NCBI GenBank assembly: GCA_018350325.1
Contig: JAEVLN010000011.1
Span: 690,823 to 754,822, forward strand
Direction: 5' to 3'
From: Globodera rostochiensis
Taxonomy: Eukaryota; Nematoda; Chromadorea; Rhabditida; Heteroderidae
Length of the DNA: 64,000 nt
Shown: positions 20,966 to 31,722 of the stretch, piece by piece
Layout of the letters: each line of letters starts with the position of its first letter
How positions within the stretch are numbered: position 1 is the stretch's first letter
Program-made: the position numbers and the translations under genes
The notes under the pieces: model-generated
Databases searched by the model: none
Told to the model about the DNA's origin: nothing
The model's input: the letters and a program-made list of their open reading frames with translations, nothing else

Positions 20966-22417
20966 AAATAATTATTTTGTTTAACAAAAAGAGAATGACA
21001 ATATCAATCATAATCAAAATTGAACTCATTAATAGATCGCAGCAAAACATGGAAAATTGGCTACCGTGAAGTTTTTGATAAAGCGCAGAGCAAACTTTAA
21101 AATTAATAAAGGAGTTTTAAATAATGTTAGATATAAAACCAAAAATTAAAATATAAAAAATTGTGAGTAAAAGACAAATAATTTTTTTGTTTGGTTTCTA
21201 AAAAGACCAATCACAAAGCTGAAAGAATAAACTACAAAAACAACAACAAAAAATCACTACTCTTGACAAACAAAAAAATGAAATCCTTTAAAAGATTGGA
21301 AACATCAAAAAGATATTAAAAGGAACATCGTGGAGAAAAGTAGGAGGATGCCCATTTCAAGTGTTTTTGACGTATTCTTGGCCCAAGACATTTCCAACAA
21401 ATCGTTAATTATGAATATTTCTGTGAATTCATTTATAAGAATTTGAAAATTATTTGGTAATTATTAGTACAAAATTATAACAATTTAAAAGTTATCAATT
21501 CCAAACTATGTTGAATAATACAATTGAAAAATTATAAAATAAAAAATTTTAAAATTTATAATGATTTCTAATTATTAATTTTAGAGAGCAATACATCAAT
21601 TTATACCTTAATTTTTACTAAAATATCTCAATCTCAATCTTGATATTATCTCTCCGATGGCGCTTCTCAGCGAAAATATTTTAGCTTCATATTTTTTTTA
21701 CGATAATGTTAAAATACTTTAATTTGTAATATTATTTGATTTATTTTAAAAAATCTTTGAAAATTGTATAAATTGTAAAATTTTTTTATTTATGTATATA
21801 AATAAACGTATACCAAAAATGAATGTTGGCACTATGCTCGCAAAGAGGCAGTCTTATACAACTCAACAAGGCACTTATTAAAAATATATCAGGCGTACTT
21901 ATATAAAAATCTATTCTAAATTAATTACAAAAAATATAAATAAGACGTTGGACTGTAAGGAAATAAAGTAAGAGTTCAATGTAATTTTGTGTATTAATAA
22001 ATTGATACGACATATCAGATAGTTAAGTAAATCTAAAAGCAAATTATTCTCAGACCCAAAAACCTCGCAGGCACATGCGTTTAAATAAAAATCCAAAAAA
22101 ATATTTAAAATTCTGCTGATATTTTAAAGAACTAACTTAAAATTCTGATGAAAATTTTTTTAAAAAAATAAATTTGCAGTAATAAAGGCAATCAAGGCTT
22201 AATGACGACAGCTAATTTTAGCAGGTGAGCATCGTAAAATAACTCAATTTACAAATTAAACACAAAATATTTTTCATTGCAAATAAACAACATTTTTTGC
22301 AATAAAAATTGTAATATGAGACTCATGATAGACTTGGTAAATTGATAATGAGAGGGGAAGGAATCGATATTTTATTTTACCCTTAGGGGCACAAGGATCA
22401 ATTTTTCGTCAAGAGCA
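20966..22417. other. AT-rich DNA, nothing definite
   Basis: A/T runs with no gene or repeat recognised. A 61-codon minus frame at 21911-22096 is hydrophobic, A/T-driven and unsupported. Confidence 0.15.
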
Positions 22418-22699
22418 ATGTCAAGAACAACTGCGCAAGCGCAAATTGCCCGCCGTGTTAAAGCGGCAATGATTGGCCCAACATTAACAATTATCAAAAC
22501 TTACAAAAAACTTAAGTTTGGAAATAATATTAAAATTACACATATAATGAAGGCACTAAGCGTATTTTTTAATTATGAAGTTCGAAAACAAATCGTCGCA
22601 GATGATAGCGCCACTTTGGCACGTCCACGCATAATGTGTTTCATACTTTTTTGCCAAATATTTTATTTAGGATTAGAAAAAACCAATTGCGATTCTTAA
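22418..22699 (+). CDS. Unrecognised 93-codon open frame
   Basis: The first half is GC-normal (SRTTAQAQIARRVKAAMIGP); a second GC-normal stretch includes RKQIVADDSATLARPRI. A different plus-strand frame of the same island reads QEQLRKRKLPAVLKRQ then TGA and looks equally protein-like. There is no domain match and no clear splice edges. Confidence 0.25.
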   Translation: MSRTTAQAQIARRVKAAMIGPTLTIIKTYKKLKFGNNIKITHIMKALSVFFNYEVRKQIVADDSATLARPRIMCFILFCQIFYLGLEKTNCDS

Positions 22700-23236
22700 A
22701 TTTTATTCAAAACAATTTTAATTGTTAAATAAACATTTAAGTTGGATGGTTTGCTTGCAATTGTATGGAGAATGCCACAATGATTCATACAGAATTATTT
22801 TTTATTCATGTATTAGGGTAAATTTTTAAATAAATCTTTGAAGATTTAGTTATTTTTTGTCTTCTTTTAAAAATTTATTATTAAGATTAAAATTGTTTTC
22901 ATGGTTTTTGAATAGATTATATTTAAATGATTTATTGTGTTAAATTTTTATTTTTTTCATTTCATATGGACGTAAAAATTATGCTATGTGATTTGATAAT
23001 TTTAGTTCATAAAAATTGAATTGCCTTTAATTGACCGCTAGATTTTTTTCTGAGCTCCTTTTTTTGATTGCGGCTTAGTTTCATGCTGCTTTAGAGTACA
23101 AAATTCTATGTCCGTCGCGCATGCGTACCACTTCTAGCGTCATTATTCGAGGCCCAGATGAAGCGGGCCAGACGAGGTGTCTATAACACCGCCCGTATAG
23201 CCTTTCACGAGCTAGGGCACATGCATTTAAAAAATA
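22700..23236. other. AT-rich DNA with GC-normal island
   Basis: The island at about 23095-23225 contains GAGGCCCAGATGAAGCGGGC and TAACACCGCCCGTATAGCC. It does not match rRNA as I know it, and no frame or boundary is convincing. Confidence 0.2.
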
Positions 23237-23646
23237 CAAGTCTATAAGAATAACTTTATAAATTTAAATTGCGCCTTTAGAAAGAAGTTAATAATATGTT
23301 AGTTGCTATTTATGAAGCCAAATAAAAAGTTACTATAAATGTATAAATTTAGAATTATATTTAAGTTTCTTAAATTTTTCATGTTTATGAAATATTAATA
23401 ACTTATGCGCTTGTATATTGATAAAAAGTATAATAATTAAATAATTATAAAAACTAAATAATTATAAAATATTCAGAGTCAATGCCACAAATGATCTAAT
23501 CTAAAATTTACGAGTTTAAAAATTTAAATAATAATATTTATAATTTAAACTAATTTTAAATTTTCTCGGATTAAATATATATCGCAGAAATTAGTAATTC
23601 TTTCATTCCTATTATATACAGCGAGTGAACATTATGATGAAGTTCG
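23237..23646 (-). repeat. Dispersed repeat, copy B (inverted partner at 2497-2847)
   Basis: Collinear in reverse complement with 2497-2847 over at least six blocks. It is about 60 bp longer, mainly through A/T-rich insertions (for example a duplicated AATTATAAAA). Some of its GC-normal blocks look like exon patches but are shared between the copies, a warning that such islands can be repeat remnants. Confidence 0.7.
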
Positions 23647-23770
23647 TACAGGAATTTGACAAGGCATTATTAGTCTCTATAATGTAAAGAGTAAAGTTTT
23701 AAAATTTATCAACCTTTTTATAATATTTGAAAGTAAAATACAACACAAATGCTTAAAGTTTGAAAATTAA

Positions 23771-23962
23771 ATTCAATCGGAAATTTTGTTTAGTCACAGT
23801 CTATTTTTTGGTGCGTTGTTAATCCTGTTGCCGTTGAAGGACATTTTGGAACTTTTGGGCCGATTAAAATCAAACCAATTTCACGGCAAATTTGTTTATT
23901 TTTGGAACGCTTTTTGTCTGATGATACAGTCCATCGGAACCGGCGTGGAAAATGTTGACTAG
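23771..23962 (+). CDS. 63-codon open frame, possible exon
   Basis: Open from just after a TAA to a TAG, with no ATG at its start. The GC-normal body includes LLPLKDILELLGRLKSNQF and HGKFVYFWNAFCLMIQSIG. TTTAGTCACAG at 23789-23799 could be an acceptor and GGC followed by GTGGAA a donor. The N-terminal part is hydrophobic (LFFGALLILL) and might be membrane-associated. No family is recognised. The minus strand is also partly open here. Confidence 0.3.
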   Translation: MQSEILFSHSLFFGALLILLPLKDILELLGRLKSNQFHGKFVYFWNAFCLMIQSIGTGVENVD

Positions 23963-26900
23963 CTTAAAATGTTTTTTATTAATTTACGTTTTTTTATTAT
24001 TTAATTTTATTTCTCAAAAGTTTCCATTCTATTAAATTATACTTCTTTTATTTTAACATTGTCTTTATCGTAAGTCAACCATTTTTAAATAGTTCGTCAT
24101 TCTCGCATTTACAGCCATTTGCAGAATTTGTTGTACTTGTGGATTATAGGACTCCCAATCAAAATTGGTTTTAAAGAAAAATTATGAATACTTTGTGCAA
24201 AGGCGTGCATTTTGAGCAAGGAAAATTTCTATGAAAATTTTAACAAGAAAAATTCGAGATATTTTTTATATTTTATAAAAGTTTTTAAAAAATTTCTGAT
24301 TTTGACAAAAAGAATTCAAAATTGCGTGACGCATTTTCAGGGAGCCCTTTGAAAGGCTAGCTCATTTGTCAGTCAATAATTACGAATGACTAAACATGCC
24401 CATTTAAGATATTTATTAATTTACTTGTATTTTTATATAAAATTTATTTGTTTGTATTTAGTTTTTTATATGTTACAAATAGTAATTTTAATTACCGAAC
24501 CGATTTGGGTCTATATAATATTATTTTTAAAAGGAATACAAATTTAGCCGTTATTTTTTGCTGGCATACTTATAATTGATTCATTTTTTTAAATTTTGCA
24601 GACAAAATATTTTTTTATTTGATTTTTTTTCAATTTATTGTTGTAATTTTATTGTTATTGAAGGAAGCAACAAAAAATCTCCAATTTTTTACGCTTGCTA
24701 AAAAATTTTCATAAATGCAATTTATTTACAGTTAAGGATTTTGTTATGATTATAATTTTTACTAAAATTGGTTCGAAATCATTGTTATTCTTTCTTTGGT
24801 TAAATGCTTTCACAGAAATTTGCCCCACCTCACACAAAAGTTACGCAACCGTAACTTGGCACTTGCCTTTCGGTATCGGCTTATGATGATATGTTTTTCG
24901 ATTTGTACGAGCCATGTTTATGAAGGTTATTATTTAGTAAATTTTACTTATTTTTAAGTAATTTTAAGAAATTCCTGTTAATTTGCCGTCAGCTATTGAA
25001 TTTTATAGACAGATACATTTGGTTACTAATCATTTTTACGGTTTTTAGGAAAATGCTTTAATAGCAGATAGAAAATATTAGTTGTAAATGTCATGAGTAG
25101 GTTAATATTATTTGAATTATTCACATTAGAAAATTTTAACTTTTTAAGGAAATTGCAATTTTTGTTTAAGGTTTAGACTGGAGTTACGGCAGTAACAACA
25201 AATACTGGGAGCCAGCCGACCAGCTTTTTTCAGCCCTTCAACAAAGTTTAAAGGAATTTATTTTTAGTTAATTCACCTGTTTCTGGAAAAATAACAACAA
25301 ATAATTTATAGCATTGAATATTTTAAATAAAAGCATAGACAGATAAAGTAAATTTAACAAATAAAATTTGTTAAAAAACAAAAAAAAAATAAGCAACAAA
25401 TCGTTAATAAAACAAATGAAAACTTTCTATTATAAAATGTTTTTAAAAATGCATAATCTTTAAAAATTCAATTGTCGTAAAAACACAAACTGTATCTACT
25501 ATGAAGTAAGATCAAATTCTTGGCCAACAGTCAATTTAAATTTTTATAATAAGAAAAAATCAGGGTTTACAGGTGGAACAATTCGTGGTCGCGCAGGATT
25601 TGACAGACATTTGTAGAAAATATAACAAAATATTATACAACACAACAAATAAAGGATGCAAATAAAATAAAATTTATTATATTATTAATGAAAAAATTCG
25701 AAAATTCAAATAATAATAGTTTAAAATTAAATAATTTAATTTGCAAACAAATAATAAAATGAAACTAATGAGCAAATGCCAGTATTCGTTCACGAATCAG
25801 AAAGGACTTGGAGCAACAGCAATATTGAGAATTTATAACCAGCGTAATTTTATTATTAAGGCATTGCCCGTGGGATATAAAAGTGTCATAAAAATAAAGA
25901 TAAAAACCAATTTTTAAAAAACTATTACATATTAAAAATTCTATAACAATCATAATCTTAAATTAAATATAAACAAATCAATTTAAAAACAGTTAGAAAT
26001 TTAATTTGAAAAGGTAAAAAAAATCACACAGGCACGCAAAAGTGATTAGTTTGTTCATTGTACGCCTTCTTGTCGCCTCGCGATACTGCTTTGTGTTCTC
26101 CAATTCATTCAATACGTACATTGCTGGTTTAACAAATTCAGTTGTGTGTATTATTCAGAATATCAAGTTAATAAAATTCAAACCCAATTTTTTATTCAAA
26201 TAGTCAATAGACATTAAACGCCATAAATGTTGTTGTTATTGCATGATTTAATTTTTATATAAATATATAGCTAACCATTTGTCATTAATTCATCAACTTG
26301 CTTGAAATAATTATTATTTGCCAAAACTTTTAATTATCTAATTTATTTATTTGAGTATTTCTAATTATATCTTTATTTCATTTAATTTATTTACGCCAAT
26401 TTTTTAAGTAAGATAAACCATACTTTTCAGTGCTTTATGCTCGCGATTTGTTTGTTCGGTCGCCGTGACCAAAATCACAAAAGTACATAATTATTTATTA
26501 TATTTATTTAATAAATTTAGGTAATTTAGTTTTATTTTTTTAAATTAGTATTTATAACGTGAATAGGAATTTTTCTAATTTAATTAAAATTATCCTGGGT
26601 TTTGAATTTAAATTTATAATCTTTGGTTTATTTTATTGGATATATGCAAATGTATAGAAATCCCTAAATTTTACTTTTGTGTATAGATCGTCACCGCTTC
26701 ACCGCTCCACCCCGCCGGGTGTAACAACCTGATTCCACAAGGTCACAGGACCTGTCCTTGATCTTATAAAATTTATTTAATTAATGCCTATTTACTATCC
26801 GATAGATTAGCAAAATGTAAATAGTTTAAAGCATTTGATAGCATACGCTCAAACGTTATCCTTTGCCATGACTAGTCACGTTTTAGTCTTCATTCTTTCA

Positions 26901-27234
26901 ATTATTATTTGTTAAATAAATTTTTGAAGTTCATTATTTAGTTGAGTTGTAAAATAAATTTTATAATCAACATCTTTTGTTTAAATTGATATGTCATTTC
27001 TATTATATTAGCATTGTTTAATTTTTGGCACCGTTTAATTGTTTCAGAATATTTAATATTAAGTAGCGCAATTTTTATGAAATATTTATTTCTTTATTTT
27101 GAGTTTTTTAATTTTTTGAGTTAAGCTTTAGTAAATGCAATTTTGATTTAATTAATAAACTTATTTGTTTTAAATTGCATAAAAAATGGTGATGCAAAGT
27201 TTAAATTTTTGAATTTTTATTTTTAAAAGAAATT
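23963..27234. other. AT-rich DNA, nothing definite
   Basis: A/T runs with scattered small patches (25195-25245, 25560-25615, 26050-26110, 26690-26760). No gene, repeat or RNA was recognised. Frames at 24695-24886 and 25765-25953 (60-odd codons) are unsupported. Confidence 0.15.
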
Positions 27235-27491
27235 GTGTGCTAAAAAGAGAGAGTCAGACGACGAGAGTAATTTGGGCATAACGCACTCCATCTAAATTAT
27301 TTTAGTTTACTTTTTTAAACATTTTATTTTTTGAAGAAATAGTGTGCTAAAAAGAGAGAGTCAGACGGCTAGAGTAATTTGGTCATTAACGCACCCCATC
27401 TAATAATTTTTTAAGTTCCTTTTTTGAACATTTTATTTTTTGAAGAAATAGTGTGCTAAAAGAGAGAGTCAGACGGTTAGAGTAATTTGAT
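27235..27491 (-). repeat. Inverted copy of the 109-bp tandem array, ~2.4 units
   Basis: GTGTGCTAAAAAGAGAGAGT recurs at 27235, 27342 and 27451 (third with a 1-bp deletion), with periods of 107 and 109. Intervening sequence matches the reverse complement of the 9857-10292 units (AGTAATTTGGTCATTAACGC, CCCATCTAATAATTTTTTA). It is more diverged than the first array and truncated at the right after AGAGTAATTTGA. Confidence 0.9.
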
Positions 27492-30400
27492 TTTTAAATT
27501 ATAAATTAAAAGATGATTTAAAATTTATCAATATTTCTTGGTTTCATCTTCTTAAATTTTACATTAATTTTATTTTTTTTACTGTAATCTATAACATTTA
27601 AAAATAATACGACTTTTCATTATAATTAATTAAAATAAACTGTAAAAAAATGTCAATTATTGATGTATTGCGTCTAAAAATATTGGTTTTAATTACTCGG
27701 CACTTCTTGCGTGATGGGGCTGCTGAATCCTTAGTTTTCATGAAGCAGGTGTCTTCTAGGGTCAACAGTAATTTATATTAAAAAATCTTTAATTAATTGT
27801 AAGAGGTATTTTGGTTGTTGGCATTTTTAGGTTGCCATTTATTTTGATAGCCTTTGTTCATAATTTTTAGATTATTACACTAACAATGTTTATTTAAATA
27901 GTTTTTTTGTAAGATTTTTAAAATCGTTTTATAATTAGTTTTCTTCCTCCGAGACAAAGACCACAAGATTTTTGGACCATTACTTTCGGGTGGAATGATT
28001 TAGATGGTTGCAATAAATATTTATATTTCACCGCCTAAATAAAGAAATATTTAGACTTTGAGATATAGGTTGCATTTAATAAATTAATTTGTATTTCTTT
28101 AACTTACTTTAAACAGCATAAGCTTTTTTTATTTAATCTGTTATAAAATGGTATTGTATAATGTAAAAGTTCTCTTGTCAGCGGTGTAGTGAATAAAGAA
28201 CTTGGTGTATGTTTAATAAACGGTTTTAATTTAATTTGGACGCATTGATTTTTTATTTCAATAAATGCTGGATGATACAAGAACTAATTATCAAAATAAT
28301 TCAGCAGGTTCATTGTAAGGACTTCGTTCACCATTTGAGTAGGGTAAAGAGATTCTTTTAGGTTTAATTTAAAATTTTATTCCGTTTTCACTTATATAAA
28401 AAATGTAATAATTTTTTCTTTTAGAAATCCAACTTTTAAATCTTTAATCTGTTATACATTTGATAAATTTCCAGTATTAATTTGTTTTAGTTAATTGTAT
28501 AATTCAAAAAATACAGCATACCTTTAATAATTAATCAATGACACAATGTTAGTTAATGGAATGAAGCCCGCAATATTTTCATCTAAAGCCTTACCACATT
28601 TGCTTTGTGTTGTTAATCGGTTGATTACGTTCCTAAATTTTATTCTTCGAACCATGTTGATGCTTTTTGATTGGTTTTTGATTAAATAATTTTGTAATTA
28701 AGGGAATCTTTATTTGACAAACTTCATTTTATTCAAATAATTTTGTATAAGAACGAACGTTGATATTGTTTTATATCAATTTAAGAATAATTTGTTTTAA
28801 ATTAAAAAATTTTTTTTTTATTATCAATTGTTTATCAAGCTTATACATTCTTTAAATATAAAAATTTAAGTAATATAGTTTTTGTATATTTATTTTAATT
28901 ATTTAAAATTATATTTGAATCCTACATTTTTAAATTTATAAGAAATTTGAAGAACTATCTTAGCATTAAACACAAAGAATTTGATTATTTCACCCTTAAA
29001 AGAAATTAATTTATTAAGTGGTGCATTTTTGAGTTTTATTGCATTTTCTTAAGCAATCATGTAGCAGTGGTTATTATATTTAAGAGGGCACACCGAGTTT
29101 AAAGAATAACTTCTTCATCAAAACAATCTTTCACTATTCTTTTGATTATTAGATTGTTATTTTAATGATTGGGACAAAAACATTTTTCCGATTCGGCAAT
29201 AAAGTTATCTTCAACTCCGTCGTAATTAGGGCCACTATATGAAAATTTCTGCAATTAGAAAGAGTCTATCTCTGCTTGAATACATTAAAATAAAAATTAT
29301 TTCAATAAAAAAATTAAGCCACCATCATTTCAAAAGTGCCAATTTTAGATAAACATTAATATTGCTACTTTTTATTTTTATAAAATTATATTTTTTTGGC
29401 AATTGCATGTCACTATTTTTTAATGTTTTATATTTTTAATTATAATATTTGGAAAAAAGTTAAATAATTTTAAAATGATTTTAAAGTCAACTGCAAGCAG
29501 TAAAATCATATTTGATTAATATGATATAATTAAATATTAATTTTTTCGGAATTAACATTTGCTTACTTTTCAATGAAAATTTTATTTTAAAAAATTGCAG
29601 TGTAAATATAATATTATATTAAATTCAAATTATGATAATTTGCTTAACAGAAAGGGAAACTAATTAATTAATCCAGCATCCAATTATCGCTTTTTTTAAT
29701 AAAAGAAGCCAAAATAGACTCGACCAAAATAAATTACATCTCAGAAATAGTTTTATTCAAATCAAAAATAAATTAGATAAAAATAAACAGAAATAATTAA
29801 TAAATAGTCATTTAGACAGTCATTTTTTGAAGTGTCGCATTTAGGCATTTAGACACTTTTTATTACAATACTTGTGACCTAAAAATATCGTGACATCACC
29901 AACAACAAACAATGAGACATTAAATATTAAGATATTCCTTGAGGCTTTGTTGATAATACAAAACCATTACTTGATGTTTCCCATACTTTGGCGGCAATTA
30001 CAGTCTCAAATAATTCTTTGACTTTCCACAATTCTAATATATATTAAGAACATATTTTAAAATTTTCAAATTACGATGCCAGAATGTTTTCTTCGGTCAG
30101 ACACCGTTTTTTTAAATTAATAGATTATTTTATTTAATTATAGTGTAAGTTTGCTGTCTTTTGTTGTTCGTTCAAAATTTTGTAAGGTAGGATTATAATG
30201 CCCTCGGCAGCACCTTGCGGTAGGCTCGCAGTCAATGTGTTGCTCATTGCTTCACTTGTAGCATCATGACTGAGTTTGTGCACTGTATAAATTCGAAATT
30301 AAGCCATAATAAGAATTATTAGCATTTGATATTAATTTTTATTTGTTGTATTTAAATTATATAGTTTTTAAAGCAATAAATCGGATATGGCTTTCTTTTA

Positions 30401-30722
30401 TTATTAATTTGATGGGCTCGTTAAGAGGGTTTAGAAAAGTAAATAAATGATTATTTTTACTTAACTCTTATTTTTGTTCTTTTTAAAATTAATCATTTTT
30501 AGTTATTTAAACGCCGTTTTCTCTACCAGTAAATCAAATAAAATTTATTGTATAAATTAGTCAATTTTCCGTTCGATTCAGCTCTTTGCATGTGTCCATT
30601 CTTCCGCCTAAAACATGCCCTCTTGTCATTGAAAAGCAAGCATCGTTGTCAAAACTTTTTAAATTTATATTTTAGAATTCTTAAACCATTTGTTAAATGT
30701 TCATTAAATAATAAACGTTTAG
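27492..30722. other. AT-rich DNA, nothing definite
   Basis: A/T runs. Small GC-normal patches lie near 27700-27765, 27945-28005, 28560-28620 and 30190-30275, without boundaries or a distinctive frame. A 60-codon frame at 30548-30730 is unsupported. Confidence 0.15.
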
Positions 30723-30980
30723 CTGATTAATTCTAAGATCTACTTAAAAACCTTTTGCTCAAGTCGGATCCGTCTTTCACGTCCTGCGGATGAACGTTGC
30801 CATATTCTTCAACAAATGGCAGTTAGGCAACGGATTCTCACTGTGCTCTGGCAAATCTTTGGAAAGTTGGATTTGTACAGGCACTTATTTTTGCAGATGA
30901 TTCTTCACTTACACATGTTTGAACATTTTAGGATTAATATTTATTTATTTTTGATTATATTTATTTTTCTTTATCTTTAA
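30723..30980 (+). CDS. 85-codon open frame, possible exon
   Basis: Open from just after a TAG to a TAA. The GC-normal core includes RLSRPADERCHILQQMAVRQ and RILTVLWQIFGKLDLYRHLF; the tail becomes I/L/F-rich. The minus strand over the same island also reads protein-like (LPFVEEYGNVHPQDVKDGSD) and has a GTGAGA with a CTAAC 13 nt downstream. Coding is likely in one direction or the other, but strand is unresolved. Confidence 0.3.
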   Translation: MINSKIYLKTFCSSRIRLSRPADERCHILQQMAVRQRILTVLWQIFGKLDLYRHLFLQMILHLHMFEHFRINIYLFLIIFIFLYL

Positions 30981-31010
30981 TATTTTCATTTAAATTTGTC
31001 AAATTATATT

Positions 31011-31196
31011 TTATACTTTTGATATCAAACATTGCGCATCTAGTATTTTTTGTAAAATGAGTCTGACTTTGTGCCCACGAAGAGAATCAGATACAAACGG
31101 TTGATTGTTAATCCAAAAACTGCTTGATGACTGTCCAGTCGTTCTCGCTTGACCTGCAGTAGCTGATGAATACGCTCCGCGCCAAACTTTGCACAA
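31011..31196 (-). CDS. 61-codon open frame, possible terminal exon
   Basis: Open for 61 codons of GC-normal sequence ending in TAA, beginning at a TTG-type codon. It is Ser/Thr-rich (GAYSSATAGQARTTGQSSSS) then more structured (DSLRGHKVRLILQKILDAQ). With 30723-30980 it forms the densest coding-like stretch outside the LTR element. No domain was recognised. Its 5' edge abuts the start of the duplication at 31188. Confidence 0.3.
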   Translation of the reverse strand: MCKVWRGAYSSATAGQARTTGQSSSSFWINNQPFVSDSLRGHKVRLILQKILDAQCLISKV

Positions 31197-31722
31197 AATC
31201 CTATTACATTTTTCTTTGTTAAATAATCATGATTTGTTTTTTTCGTTACTACAATTAAATTAAGAATATTGCTTTGATTTTTAATAAAGATTTTAGTTTT
31301 CCTTCTTTTTATTTTTTTGTTAAATTATTATCAATATTCGCTTAACTGATTTGCTTTGACATACTTATTTGAATTGAAAGTATATTTTCTTGTCATTTCA
31401 TATAATTGGAATAGATTTATTATTTAAATATAATTCAAATTTATGAAGTGACTTTTCTTTTGTATCCGCGTTGGTATACATGCTGTACTTGATGGCCATT
31501 TCTTTCAGTGGTAATAAATAAATAAAACACCCCATTTATTTTTTAGTTGTAACTTAATTTATTCTATAGAATAAAACTTTTAATTTAAATTATTTATATT
31601 AAATTTAAATAAACAAAATAAACACATTACTTTCTGATTTAAAATAATATTATATTTTTCTAATAAATTAAAGCGCCTGATTTCGGAGAACAAAATGTTG
31701 CGTTTGATAGAGGAGGTTTGGT
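31188..31722 (+). repeat. Diverged ~535-bp duplication, copy 1
   Basis: Collinear in the same orientation with 54976-55509. The best shared block is TTTTGTATCCGCGTTGGTAT with the following ACTGCTTGAT-like run (CTGTACTTGATGGCCATTT). Others are TTTGCTTTGACATACTTATT, AAACACCCCATTTATTTTTT and CACATTACTTTCTGATTTAA. Small indels and substitutions are scattered throughout. No terminal repeats or target duplication are visible. It may be an old transposon remnant or a duplicated segment. Confidence 0.85.

Noticed and set aside
23095..23225. rRNA fragment suggested by TAACACCGCCCGTATAGCC
   Set aside because: The surrounding bases do not follow any conserved small-subunit rRNA block I know; the resemblance is limited to a few bases.
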